From an uncultured Pseudomonadota bacterium (GTDB lineage Bacteria; Pseudomonadota; Gammaproteobacteria; Methylococcales; Methylomonadaceae): a DNA stretch of 7,329 nucleotides. Location: contig CAIZCB010000085.1 in NCBI GenBank assembly GCA_903931355.1, positions 1 through 7,329 on the forward strand. Direction: 5' to 3'. How positions within the stretch are numbered: the first letter of the stretch is position 1; each line of letters starts with the position of its first letter. The notes below the pieces were generated by a model. It was not told where the DNA came from, searched no databases, and saw only the letters and a list, made by a program, of their open reading frames with translations. Positions 1-7,041 of the stretch are shown here, one piece after another. The position numbers were made by a program, and so were the translations under genes.

Positions 1-2858
1 CTATTTGCCATAACTGCCTGACGTAACTGTTGATTCACCACCGCAGTTTCTCGAATTTGATCAAAAAACAATTGGTCTGCCGGTGTAAATTCAGTACCAA
101 AGCGTTCATTGAGTTTGTCCACCAAAGTCGATAACTGAACCTCTTCGTCCGGCTGGCCCGAACCAACAGCCGTCTGACCATACAATGACTCAGCCTCGCC
201 CACTTTAAGATCGATAGAGCCTTCGCTGATTTTCTGTAATCGGTAATACTTCAAATCAATCTCCTCATCGACATTCACTGTCGCTGTATCGGTTTTATGT
301 GGCAATTTATTCAGCAAATAGCGAATATAGCTATACAACTTTTCATGATCTGAATCTTGATAAGGAATAACTTGGGAAACAAACATATATAAATTGCGAA
401 AAGCGGCTAGTTGTCCCTTAAAGAACAGTCTGTCATCTTCAGTAAGTTGCTTAAATCGTTCTACGGCCAAGTCCAGTAAAGCATTCAACTTTTTGTGTTC
501 GCCGCCGGTTGGGTTCATCCGATTCCTAAACCATATTTCACACCATGCACTAACCTCTTCTTTACTAAAAACCTTCCACTCGCTCAGACTGTGGGCCAAG
601 GTATTCAACTGCTGTGGGTCGGTTTCTTCGCCTTTAGACGTCACTTCGTAATAAGGCTTAAACGCTTTATAGATGTCTTCAGGCTCATTGACGAAATCCA
701 ACACAAAGGTATCAGTCTTACCGCGTATCGTGCGGTTAAGTCGGCTCAAGGTCTGAACAGCCTGAATACCGGCTAAGCGTTTATCAACATACATGCTATG
801 CAGCAAAGGTTGATCAAAACCAGTCTGGTATTTCTCCGCCACCAAAAGCACCTGATATTCCTCAGTATTAAACTTTTCTGGCAGTTGAATTTCTTTAATA
901 CCATTATTCATATTCACTTCAGTGAATTTTTTATCGGCAAACTCCTTCAAACTAATTTCACCAGAAAAAGCCACCAGTGACTTCACATCCGTATAGCCCT
1001 TTTCCTTGATGTATCTGTCAAATCCCAGCTTGTATCGAACCGCATGTTCCCGCGAGCCAGTCACCACCATCGCTTTAGCTCGTCCACCGATTTTGTGACG
1101 GGTATGGGTTCGAAAATGCTCGACGATGACTTCGACTTTTTGTGCAATTTCATAATCATGAAATGCCACAAATCGAGCTAAAGCCTTTACTGCCTTACGC
1201 CGCGGCACATTAGGATCTTCTTCAGCTTTCTGAATTAACTGGTAATAGCGTTTGTAGCAGGTGTAGTTTTCCAACACATCATGGATAAAACCTTCTTCAA
1301 TCGCTTGACGCATACTGTAATGATGGAAAGGCGCAGTGCCATTAGGCCCCGGCTCATCGAACACAGCCATAGTTTTATACTTAGGCGTTGCTGTAAAAGC
1401 AAAATAGCTCAAATTGGGTTGTTTGGTGCGCTTAAGCTGTTCGCGTAGCAACTCCTTTTTAGCCTCTTCACTTAGCGCATCATCGTCCATATCCAGTAAC
1501 TGCTCAGCAATCGCCGATTCGATACCGTCCCGATTCAAAATCTTGCGTAACTCCATCGCCGTTTCGCCACTTTGCGAACTGTGTGCCTCATCGACAATCA
1601 CCGCAAAACACTTACCGGCAGTTGAAATAGCGATGGTTTTACCATTCGCTTCTAAGGTACGAATCGCTTGGGCAATAAATGGGAATTTCTGTACTGTGGA
1701 AATGATGATGGGAACACCACCCGCTAATGCCTTTGCCAACTGCTGAGTATCTTCATCAATTTTCTGCACCACCCCCAATTTATGCTCAAACTGAAAGATA
1801 GTGTCTTGCAACTGTTGATCTAATACCAAACGATCTGTAATCACCACCACTGTATGAAAAATCTTCTCATCATTAGCGTTATGCAAACTGGATAAACGAT
1901 GCGCCAACCAAGCAATCGAGTTCGACTTACCGGAACCGGCTGAATGTTGAATCAAATAATTATGCCCAGCACCATGATTTCGGGCGTGATCAATCAATGC
2001 ACGAACCGCGTCTAGCTGATGATAGCGAGGAAAAATCATGGTTTCCTTGCGATGCCGTTTGATTCCCTTCTCAGTCAGTACAGTCTTTTCTTCAACATCT
2101 AAATGGATAAAACGCGCCAAAATATCCATCAAGCTATCTCGTGTTAACACTTGATGCCACAGATAAGCAGTACGAACATCATCCTCTAGCGGCGGATTAC
2201 CTGCACCATGCTGATAGCCCAAATTGAACGGAAGAAAAAAAGTATCCTTTCCTTCTAACTTAGTTGTCATAAATGCCAACTCGGTATCGACGGCAAAATG
2301 CACCAAACAGCGTTGCTTAAAAGCGAACAACAATTCTTTAGGATCGCGTTCATAACGGTATTGAAATTTTGCGTTTTCGACATTCCAGCGAGTAGCTGAC
2401 AGCGGATTCTTCAACTCCAAGGTCACAACTGGCAAGCCATTGACGGCTAACACCACATCGGGAATGGCACCCGTTTTAGTTTTGACCTGACGAATTATAG
2501 TCAAACGGTTGTCGGCATAACGCTCAGTCGCGACAGGATCAAGTCCGGTATTCGGTGCAAAGTAGGCGATTCTTACCGTTTTACCGACACACTTAAAGCC
2601 TTCCCGCAACACCGCCAAACAGCCCTTAGCCGCTAACTCCTTCACTAAGCTGTCAAGCAACAGCGCCTCGGCCTTGCTCGCATCGAGCTGGGTCAAGCGC
2701 TCCCAGATTTTAGGCTGTGTCTTTTGCACAAAGGCAACGGTATCAGCCGGAAACAGCGCAATTTCCGCGTCATAGCTTGTTGGGTCGCCCTTTACATAGC
2801 CACCGTTGCTGATTAACGCCTGTTCGATGTCGTTTTCGAAGTCGATTTCCTTATGCAT
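1..2858 (-). CDS. hsdR: Type I restriction enzyme R subunit HsdR (3' end outside window)
   Basis: This is the motor and nuclease subunit of a type I restriction enzyme: it translocates DNA using ATP and cuts when the HsdS-HsdM core meets an unmethylated target. I translated it by hand and the frame is open for 952 codons to the window edge. The N-terminal nuclease domain shows the PD-(D/E)xK set: D134 in IPDVVLAV, then E148 and K150 in TLELK. The SF2 helicase motifs follow: Walker A HSAGSGKS (305-312), DEAH (423-426), TATP (489-492), GFDQP (680-684) and QTLSRLNR (702-709). Family members usually run to about 1000-1080 residues, so roughly 50-130 residues are missing beyond base 1. ATG at 2858 is the start because an in-frame TAG lies only 12 bases upstream (2870-2868). 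Its ribosome site is weak (AGAGA), and a 175-base gap separates it from the gene before it, so it may be expressed less than, or separately from, hsdM and hsdS. No frameshift or missing key residue is seen. Confidence 0.96.
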   Translation of the reverse strand, partial: MHKEIDFENDIEQALISNGGYVKGDPTSYDAEIALFPADTVAFVQKTQPKIWERLTQLDASKAEALLLDSLVKELAAKGCLAVLREGFKCVGKTVRIAYFAPNTGLDPVATERYADNRLTIIRQVKTKTGAIPDVVLAVNGLPVVTLELKNPLSATRWNVENAKFQYRYERDPKELLFAFKQRCLVHFAVDTELAFMTTKLEGKDTFFLPFNLGYQHGAGNPPLEDDVRTAYLWHQVLTRDSLMDILARFIHLDVEEKTVLTEKGIKRHRKETMIFPRYHQLDAVRALIDHARNHGAGHNYLIQHSAGSGKSNSIAWLAHRLSSLHNANDEKIFHTVVVITDRLVLDQQLQDTIFQFEHKLGVVQKIDEDTQQLAKALAGGVPIIISTVQKFPFIAQAIRTLEANGKTIAISTAGKCFAVIVDEAHSSQSGETAMELRKILNRDGIESAIAEQLLDMDDDALSEEAKKELLREQLKRTKQPNLSYFAFTATPKYKTMAVFDEPGPNGTAPFHHYSMRQAIEEGFIHDVLENYTCYKRYYQLIQKAEEDPNVPRRKAVKALARFVAFHDYEIAQKVEVIVEHFRTHTRHKIGGRAKAMVVTGSREHAVRYKLGFDRYIKEKGYTDVKSLVAFSGEISLKEFADKKFTEVNMNNGIKEIQLPEKFNTEEYQVLLVAEKYQTGFDQPLLHSMYVDKRLAGIQAVQTLSRLNRTIRGKTDTFVLDFVNEPEDIYKAFKPYYEVTSKGEETDPQQLNTLAHSLSEWKVFSKEEVSAWCEIWFRNRMNPTGGEHKKLNALLDLAVERFKQLTEDDRLFFKGQLAAFRNLYMFVSQVIPYQDSDHEKLYSYIRYLLNKLPHKTDTATVNVDEEIDLKYYRLQKISEGSIDLKVGEAESLYGQTAVGSGQPDEEVQLSTLVDKLNERFGTEFTPADQLFFDQIRETAVVNQQLRQAVMAN

Positions 2859-3033
2859 GAGGAGTCTCTAAAAAATAAATGGTCTGTCAGAAGTAAAGGT
2901 TTGCTTTACCTTACTGCATCGCTTATGTAAAGAAAATGTATTTCCCTTACCTAAGGCAGCTGCTAGTCGATCTAAACACAGCACCAGCACAATTCCTTAT
3001 CAAGCGATGTTTCGGCAAAGCTACGTTGTTCGT
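2859..3033. other. Gap between the DUF1016_N gene and hsdR, with small inverted repeats
   Basis: This is the only sizeable spacer inside the R-M operon. It holds a 6-bp perfect hairpin, GTAAAG/CTTTAC with a 5-base loop (2893-2909), and an imperfect palindrome with arms CCTTA and TAAGG around 2945-2956. Neither is followed by a run of T on either strand, so neither is a convincing terminator. On the minus strand a TTTACA (2931-2926) lies 17 bases before TAAAGC (2908-2903). This is a weak promoter match that could give hsdR its own transcription, but I would not rely on it. A minus-strand frame running from GTG near 2992 to a TAG at 2868 could encode about 40 residues; it resembles nothing I recognise and I do not call it a gene. 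Confidence 0.5.
2893..2909. repeat. Small hairpin upstream of hsdR
   Basis: GTAAAG (2893-2898) and CTTTAC (2904-2909) are perfect inverted repeats around a 5-base loop. In the minus-strand transcript the stem can be lengthened by one G-U and one A-U pair. It lies 35-51 bases before the hsdR start codon, where it could affect mRNA processing or leader structure. There is no T tract, so it is not a standard intrinsic terminator. It is AT-rich and short, so chance is a fair alternative. Confidence 0.4.
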
Positions 3034-3432
3034 TTAAATGTCGTTTCTTGGCACTACTTCCTTCGGGTTTTGAACGCGGGTCAGTAATGTCACGATATGA
3101 AACCACGGTAATTGGGCAGCAGCCTGCTGCCCAATTTTCTGGTTCGGGCAATGCTCGGCAAAGTAACGCATGTATTTGAGGTTGCGCGTCGAAAACCCTT
3201 TAATTTCGGGAAACGCTTCGCGTAAATCACGCGCCAAGCGCTCGATGACTTTAGCCCCCCAGCCTTGCTGGTTTTGCCGCATCAGTATGTCTTGACCAAT
3301 TTGCCAGTACAGCAACACCAACTCGCGATTGACTGCCAGCGCGGCACGTTGTTGGGCGCTGTGAATACGAGATTTCAGCTCAGTCAGCCACGCGGGGTAA
3401 TCGGCAGGCAAAGGCAGAATATCAGACGACAT
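3034..3432 (-). CDS. DUF1016 N-terminal-domain protein (YhcG-like), C-terminally truncated
   Basis: This encodes 132 residues that match the N-terminal domain of DUF1016/YhcG-like proteins. The family pattern is clear: LPADYPAWLTELKSRI, then AVNRELVLLYWQIGQDI (about 33-49), GWGAKVIERLARDLREAFPE (57-76), GFSTRNLKYMRYFAE (79-93) and AAQLPWFH (105-112). In the family this domain is thought to bind DNA and is followed by a PD-(D/E)xK nuclease domain, giving about 330-380 residues. Here the pattern is lost after about residue 120 (VTLLTRV), the last dozen residues look unrelated, and no nuclease domain follows. ATG at 3432 is preferred over the in-frame ATG at 3504, because it has a good AGGAG site (3447-3443) and matches the family start; the longer form would only add residues overlapping hsdS. 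It begins 10 bases after hsdS, whose stop lies within that ribosome site, so translation is probably coupled. DUF1016 genes are common passengers in type I R-M loci. It could be a decayed gene or a stand-alone accessory DNA-binding protein. Confidence 0.8.
   Translation of the reverse strand: MSSDILPLPADYPAWLTELKSRIHSAQQRAALAVNRELVLLYWQIGQDILMRQNQQGWGAKVIERLARDLREAFPEIKGFSTRNLKYMRYFAEHCPNQKIGQQAAAQLPWFHIVTLLTRVQNPKEVVPRNDI
3110..3136. repeat. Perfect 27-bp palindrome inside the DUF1016_N gene
   Basis: The left arm AATTGGGCAGCAG (3110-3122) and right arm CTGCTGCCCAATT (3124-3136) are exact inverted repeats around one central base. As RNA it can fold into an 11-bp stem with a 5-base loop. It lies in the codons for KIGQQAAAQL of the DUF1016_N protein, about 25 bases before the protein departs from the family pattern. 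On the plus strand the stem is followed by TTTTCT, giving it the look of an intrinsic terminator for antisense transcription; on the minus strand no T run follows. Part of the symmetry comes naturally from Gln-Gln-Ala-Ala codons, but 13 matching pairs exceeds what that needs. Confidence 0.85.
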
Positions 3433-3442
3433 GAACTGACTC

Positions 3443-3447
3443 CTATG
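3443..3447 (-). promoter_or_regulatory. Ribosome binding site of the DUF1016_N gene, fused to the hsdS stop
   Basis: On the minus strand the bases TAGGAG combine the hsdS stop codon (TAG, 3445-3443) with a Shine-Dalgarno core. The exact layout is TAGGAGTCAGTTCATG, with AGGAG at 3444-3440 counted on the coding strand just before the ATG at 3432. This spacing supports the 3432 start and suggests that ribosomes ending hsdS restart directly on the next gene. Confidence 0.65.
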
Positions 3448-4690
3448 GTTTGGAGTGCGGAGGGATTTGGAAGCCTCGCACGTCGATTTTGCCGGTGACA
3501 GCATTGGTAATCAGAGCAGCTCGATATTCTTGAAGTCTGGAGATAACATCTTCAACTTTTTGTCGTTGATCATCAATTTGAGATATTTTTTGATCAAGGG
3601 AGCCGGCGATGGATTTTTGTTCTTCATGGGATGGCAATAGAACTGGAAGATTTCCGATGAAATCCCAACTGGCTCGCGGCATCTTGCTGCCATAGGTCGA
3701 TGAATCAACAATATTGATGAAATCACGAGAAAGCATATAGTACTTCAGAAACTCGCCATGCAATTCATCCTTGCCTCTGACAACCAGCGCCTCACTCGAA
3801 ATCAACCCATCTTGTTGAGCCAAATGGACTTTGGCGAGATATGGACGTAACTTTCCAAAGAGGACATCCCCTACCACAAATGAAGATGCCAGACCTTCGC
3901 TATTGCTAATTTCTCCGTCGATCTTTCGTCCGGTCCATGATTCGATATGCTCCAGACCGATATAAGGTAACGGCGAATCTTCGGCACTCACTTTGTTATT
4001 GATGAGGTGAGTTGAAAATTTAAGCCTCTTGATTCGCCAATGACTTGGGACATTTCCCAACCATTTAACCCCAGAATCCTTCATCGACACCGATGGATCA
4101 AGCCCCTTGGTAACGGCATGGCTAATCAACGCCGTGCGCTTTTCGGCCAGTTTGTCGAGCAAGGTTTGTTTCTTGGCGATCAGGGAATTGATTTGGGCGG
4201 TTTTGAAATCTAGGAAGCGTGCGATGGCTTGTTGCTCATCGAGTGGAGGGAAAGCAATCTTTAGACGCCCGATAACCTCTGCTGACAATCCAGGCTGTGC
4301 AGCAGAAACCGAGTATTGATTCAAATTCATCGTTAGAAGCTGATAGCCCATCCAATTAGTGTCGAACTCCCAATCTGGATTGACAATAATTGCATGCTCA
4401 GAGGCAAAAAACTTTCCTTTAGCAATATTGATGTTGCCGCACAGCGCCCCTTGGCGGCCAATTAAAACGTAGTCGCCATCGTGTGTGAAACGATCATAAT
4501 TTCCACGGAAGCCATTTCCGCCATAAACCGGATATTCTCCGTCTTCATTAAATTGCAAAGCTGTAATTGATTCTCCACTTTTCAAGCGGCCGACGTAATG
4601 CAAGGCGACTGTCTTCCATTGGATAGGGATGTCTCCTAACCAGTCTAAGTTTGATGGTTTGTAATTTGAATAAGCTGGATATGAGGTCAT
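3443..4690 (-). CDS. hsdS: Type I R-M specificity subunit HsdS
   Basis: This subunit chooses the DNA target for both methylation and restriction. Its 415 residues are a typical length for the family. It is built from two similar halves, each with a target recognition domain followed by a conserved helical spacer. The halves open with NLDWLGDIPIQW and KWLGNVPSHW. The spacers are PPLDEQQAIARFLDFKTAQI to HAVTKGLDP (about 148-199) and LPSHEEQKSIAGSLDQKI to NAVTGKIDV (about 352-404). The helical spacers hold the two recognition domains apart and contact HsdM, so the target is expected to be two half-sites with a fixed gap; the bases cannot be read from sequence alone. The two recognition domains differ from each other, so an asymmetric target is likely. 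ATG at 4690 is chosen because it overlaps the hsdM stop as TGATG with GAGGTG just upstream; a GTG one codon earlier (4693) is possible. Both halves are intact, with no sign of domain shuffling within the window. Confidence 0.95.
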   Translation of the reverse strand: MTSYPAYSNYKPSNLDWLGDIPIQWKTVALHYVGRLKSGESITALQFNEDGEYPVYGGNGFRGNYDRFTHDGDYVLIGRQGALCGNINIAKGKFFASEHAIIVNPDWEFDTNWMGYQLLTMNLNQYSVSAAQPGLSAEVIGRLKIAFPPLDEQQAIARFLDFKTAQINSLIAKKQTLLDKLAEKRTALISHAVTKGLDPSVSMKDSGVKWLGNVPSHWRIKRLKFSTHLINNKVSAEDSPLPYIGLEHIESWTGRKIDGEISNSEGLASSFVVGDVLFGKLRPYLAKVHLAQQDGLISSEALVVRGKDELHGEFLKYYMLSRDFINIVDSSTYGSKMPRASWDFIGNLPVLLPSHEEQKSIAGSLDQKISQIDDQRQKVEDVISRLQEYRAALITNAVTGKIDVRGFQIPPHSKP

Positions 4691-6927
4691 CACACCACCT
4701 CACTCAACATAGCCATGATGTCTTTTTCCAACTGGCTGATTTCGCCAGCAATTTCCTCCAATGGACGCGGCGGCTGGTAGACATAGAAATGCCGAGTTAG
4801 CGGAATTTCATAGCCGACTTTGGTTTTACTGTGGTCGATCCAAGCATCAGCGACATGAGGTAGAACTTCGGCTTTAAGGTAATCCTCACAATGATCTTTA
4901 ACCAATGCCAACAGCTCTTCATGGCCGGTTTCGTTGTCATACTCCAAAGGCAGCGGCAAGCTAATATCATCTGGTAGGGCAACAATTTCGGTATCACGCA
5001 ACTCGGCGTCTGGCTCGGGGTTGCCTTTGGCATCTAGGCAAATATCGGCGTTTTCATCTCGCTCGGACAGAGCAGCTAAGATAGCTTTTTTGACTGGCGC
5101 ACTGAGCTTAATACCAACATCTTGTAAGGTCTCGGCAAGTAGTGATTCAAAGTCGGCACGGTTACGAAAAATCGTTGTGCTCTCTACATCATATAAAGCT
5201 GCTTTGATCTTGGCCTGAACTGCTTGACCGGCAGCGATTTCAGCTTGATAGGCAACTTCATCTTTGCGTTTTTTACTGCTGGCGAGATTAACGAAGCCGC
5301 TTTGATCATCAAGCTTAGCAATGCGCTCAGCGCTGACTTCAAAATTTAAACGTAATGGGCGTTCTACTGTAATTTTCAGGAAACCAAATTCGCGGTTATC
5401 AAATAGCTTACTGCAAACCCTAGGTTGAGATTTTCCATCGACCAACACTTCGCTAACTGCATTGTGGTTGTACTCTGCATAAAGACGAACCAACTGCTTG
5501 ATATGCTCATCGGATAGCTCGTTGCGTTTGTTATTTAGGCTTTTGTCCATTTTTTTGAAATGGCGGCTGCCGTCAATCAATTGCACCTTGCCTTGGCGAT
5601 GGCTAGGCTTTTTATTGGTAACAATCCAGATGTAGGTGTAGATGCCAGTGTTGTAAAACATCTGGTCTGGCAAAGCGATCACTGCATCGAGCATATCGCT
5701 TTCAATAATCCATCGACGGATATTGGACTCACCCGATCCAGCGTCACCCGAAAATAGTGGTGAACCATTAAATACAACGGCAATTTTGGAGCCATCGCCA
5801 CCAATATTTAAACCCGCCTCAATCATCGGCGGCATGTGCATTTTGGCAATCATGTGCTGTAAAAAAAGCAAGGAACCGTCATTGATACGCGGTAGGCCTG
5901 CACCAAAACGCCCCAGAAACCCTTGCTGTACATATTCTTCGCGGACAAAATCTTCTTCGGGTTTCCACTCGACGCCAAACGGCGGATTGGCGAGCATGTA
6001 GTGGAATTTTTTGTTTTGGTGGCCGTCGTATGGCAAAAAACCATTGGTTTTATTTTTGGCATCCTTGATGCCTAGTGTGTCACCGTAAATCAGGTTGTTG
6101 ATTGGCTCGTCTTTGATCAACAGATCGGAACAGCAGATGGCATAAGATTCAGGGTTGTATTCCTGCCCGAACAGTTCGATATTGGCATCTGGGTTAAGTC
6201 CAGTCGTGAAGCCGTCACCACAGATAAATTTCTCTGACTCCGACAACATGCCGCCGGTACCGGCTGTTGGATCGTAGACGCTACGGTAAATGCCTTGTTC
6301 GTAGATACCGTCCTCGCCGGTAAATAGCAATTGCACCATCAAACGAATGACTTCACGCGGCGTAAAGTGATCCCCTGCTTCCTCATTAGCCTGTTCGTTG
6401 AATTTTCGTACCAGCTCTTCAAACAAATAGCCCATTTGCAGATTACTGATGGTTTTTGGCGATAGATTAATTTCCGCTGAGCAGAATTCTCGGATGATTA
6501 GAAACAGACGATTGGCTTCGTCGAGTTTGGCAATTTCGGCTTCGAACTCGAATTTGTCGAAAATATCACGAGCACGCGGTGAAAAGCCTTGTATATAGGC
6601 AATCAAGTTGCCAGCAATATTAGGGGCATCACCTAACAGTTTTTCAAAGGTAAAGCCGCTGGTGTTAAATAGCTCTTGCTTACGATCATTAGCGGCGATT
6701 CGAGACAAGGCTTTTTCTAACGCGATACCTGTAATGCCTTTTTCTTCCAGACGTTTTTTTTCATCCAGCACTTGTTGTTTATTTTCAGCCAAAACCAAAT
6801 CAAAACGACGTAAAACAATCAACGGCAACATGACTCGACGATATTGCGGTGGGCGGTAAGGGCCGCGCAATTTATTGGCAATATTCCAAATAAAGCCAAC
6901 GATATTTTGGTGCTGGGTGGTTTGCAT
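4690..6927 (-). CDS. hsdM: Type I R-M DNA methyltransferase subunit HsdM, long form
   Basis: This subunit transfers a methyl group from S-adenosylmethionine to adenine N6 at the site chosen by HsdS, protecting host DNA and forming the core to which HsdR binds. The N-terminal HsdM_N helical domain begins near FIWNIANKLRG (12-22). GDHFTPREV (185-193) leads into the catalytic domain, with the SAM-binding motif I DPTAGTGG (219-226), the catalytic NPPF (314-317), and DAVIALPDQMFYNTGI (414-429). Motif I has T-A where many relatives have A-C, which is within the family's range. At 745 residues it is longer than classical HsdM (about 490-530). The extra C-terminal 200-250 residues end in a helical stretch after VGYEIPLTRHFYVYQPPRPL; this extension marks a known long-HsdM subgroup and probably contributes to HsdS contacts. 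The start at 6927 has AAGAAG just upstream and matches the family N-terminus. It is the first gene of the operon and its stop overlaps the hsdS start. Confidence 0.95.
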   Translation of the reverse strand: MQTTQHQNIVGFIWNIANKLRGPYRPPQYRRVMLPLIVLRRFDLVLAENKQQVLDEKKRLEEKGITGIALEKALSRIAANDRKQELFNTSGFTFEKLLGDAPNIAGNLIAYIQGFSPRARDIFDKFEFEAEIAKLDEANRLFLIIREFCSAEINLSPKTISNLQMGYLFEELVRKFNEQANEEAGDHFTPREVIRLMVQLLFTGEDGIYEQGIYRSVYDPTAGTGGMLSESEKFICGDGFTTGLNPDANIELFGQEYNPESYAICCSDLLIKDEPINNLIYGDTLGIKDAKNKTNGFLPYDGHQNKKFHYMLANPPFGVEWKPEEDFVREEYVQQGFLGRFGAGLPRINDGSLLFLQHMIAKMHMPPMIEAGLNIGGDGSKIAVVFNGSPLFSGDAGSGESNIRRWIIESDMLDAVIALPDQMFYNTGIYTYIWIVTNKKPSHRQGKVQLIDGSRHFKKMDKSLNNKRNELSDEHIKQLVRLYAEYNHNAVSEVLVDGKSQPRVCSKLFDNREFGFLKITVERPLRLNFEVSAERIAKLDDQSGFVNLASSKKRKDEVAYQAEIAAGQAVQAKIKAALYDVESTTIFRNRADFESLLAETLQDVGIKLSAPVKKAILAALSERDENADICLDAKGNPEPDAELRDTEIVALPDDISLPLPLEYDNETGHEELLALVKDHCEDYLKAEVLPHVADAWIDHSKTKVGYEIPLTRHFYVYQPPRPLEEIAGEISQLEKDIMAMLSEVV

Positions 6928-7041
6928 AACGCTTCTTGATTAATCGATAGAGTTGAATGGGGATTTGCAGTTAAGTAGCTTGAAGTGGCGTTAACAGGGT
7001 AAAAGGTAAGCTGCATCTTCCTTTTACTCTGTCTTAAAAAC
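6928..7041. other. Spacer between the Hsp70-like gene and hsdM
   Basis: This 114-base gap separates the R-M operon from the unrelated upstream gene. Its upstream half is filled by the stem-loop at 6995-7031. The remaining 67 bases must hold any hsdM promoter, but I find only poor matches, such as TTAACT followed 17 bases later by TCTATC on the minus strand. AAGAAG lies just before the hsdM ATG as a plausible ribosome site. There is no clear operator repeat and no sign of a controller (C) protein gene. Confidence 0.5.
6995..7031 (-). terminator. Stem-loop after the Hsp70-like gene, possible terminator
   Basis: CAGGGTAAAAGG (6995-7006) pairs with CCTTTTACTCTG (7020-7031) over 12 positions. One position is G-T on the plus strand, which becomes an A-C mismatch in the minus-strand transcript. 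Inside it AAG (7008-7010) can pair with CTT (7017-7019) past a single bulged base, leaving a 6-base loop. It lies 11 bases after the stop of the upstream gene, the usual place for a 3' end structure. No clear U run follows in the transcript, so it may be a weak terminator or an mRNA-stabilising hairpin. Confidence 0.45.

Noticed and set aside
394..1746. Plus-strand open frames of 60-110 codons opposite hsdR
   Set aside because: They lie wholly antisense to an uninterrupted hsdR with all motifs in place, have low-complexity Ser/Phe-rich products typical of reverse-strand shadows, and no ribosome sites were evident.
2868..2992. About 40-codon minus-strand frame just before hsdR (GTG start)
   Set aside because: It has a GTG start with no clear ribosome site, no recognisable family, and crosses the inverted repeats; too short to support as a gene.
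3433..3504. Upstream in-frame ATG at 3504 for the DUF1016_N gene
   Set aside because: It would add 24 residues overlapping the hsdS coding end in another frame and unlike the family; ATG at 3432 has a good ribosome site and family-like start.
4691..4693. GTG at 4693 as hsdS start
   Set aside because: The next codon is ATG at 4690, which forms the typical TGATG overlap with the hsdM stop and is better spaced from GAGGTG. The difference is one residue.
6819..7016. 65-codon minus-strand frame across the start of hsdM
   Set aside because: It begins within the stem-loop, runs into hsdM in another frame, and its product has no recognisable pattern.
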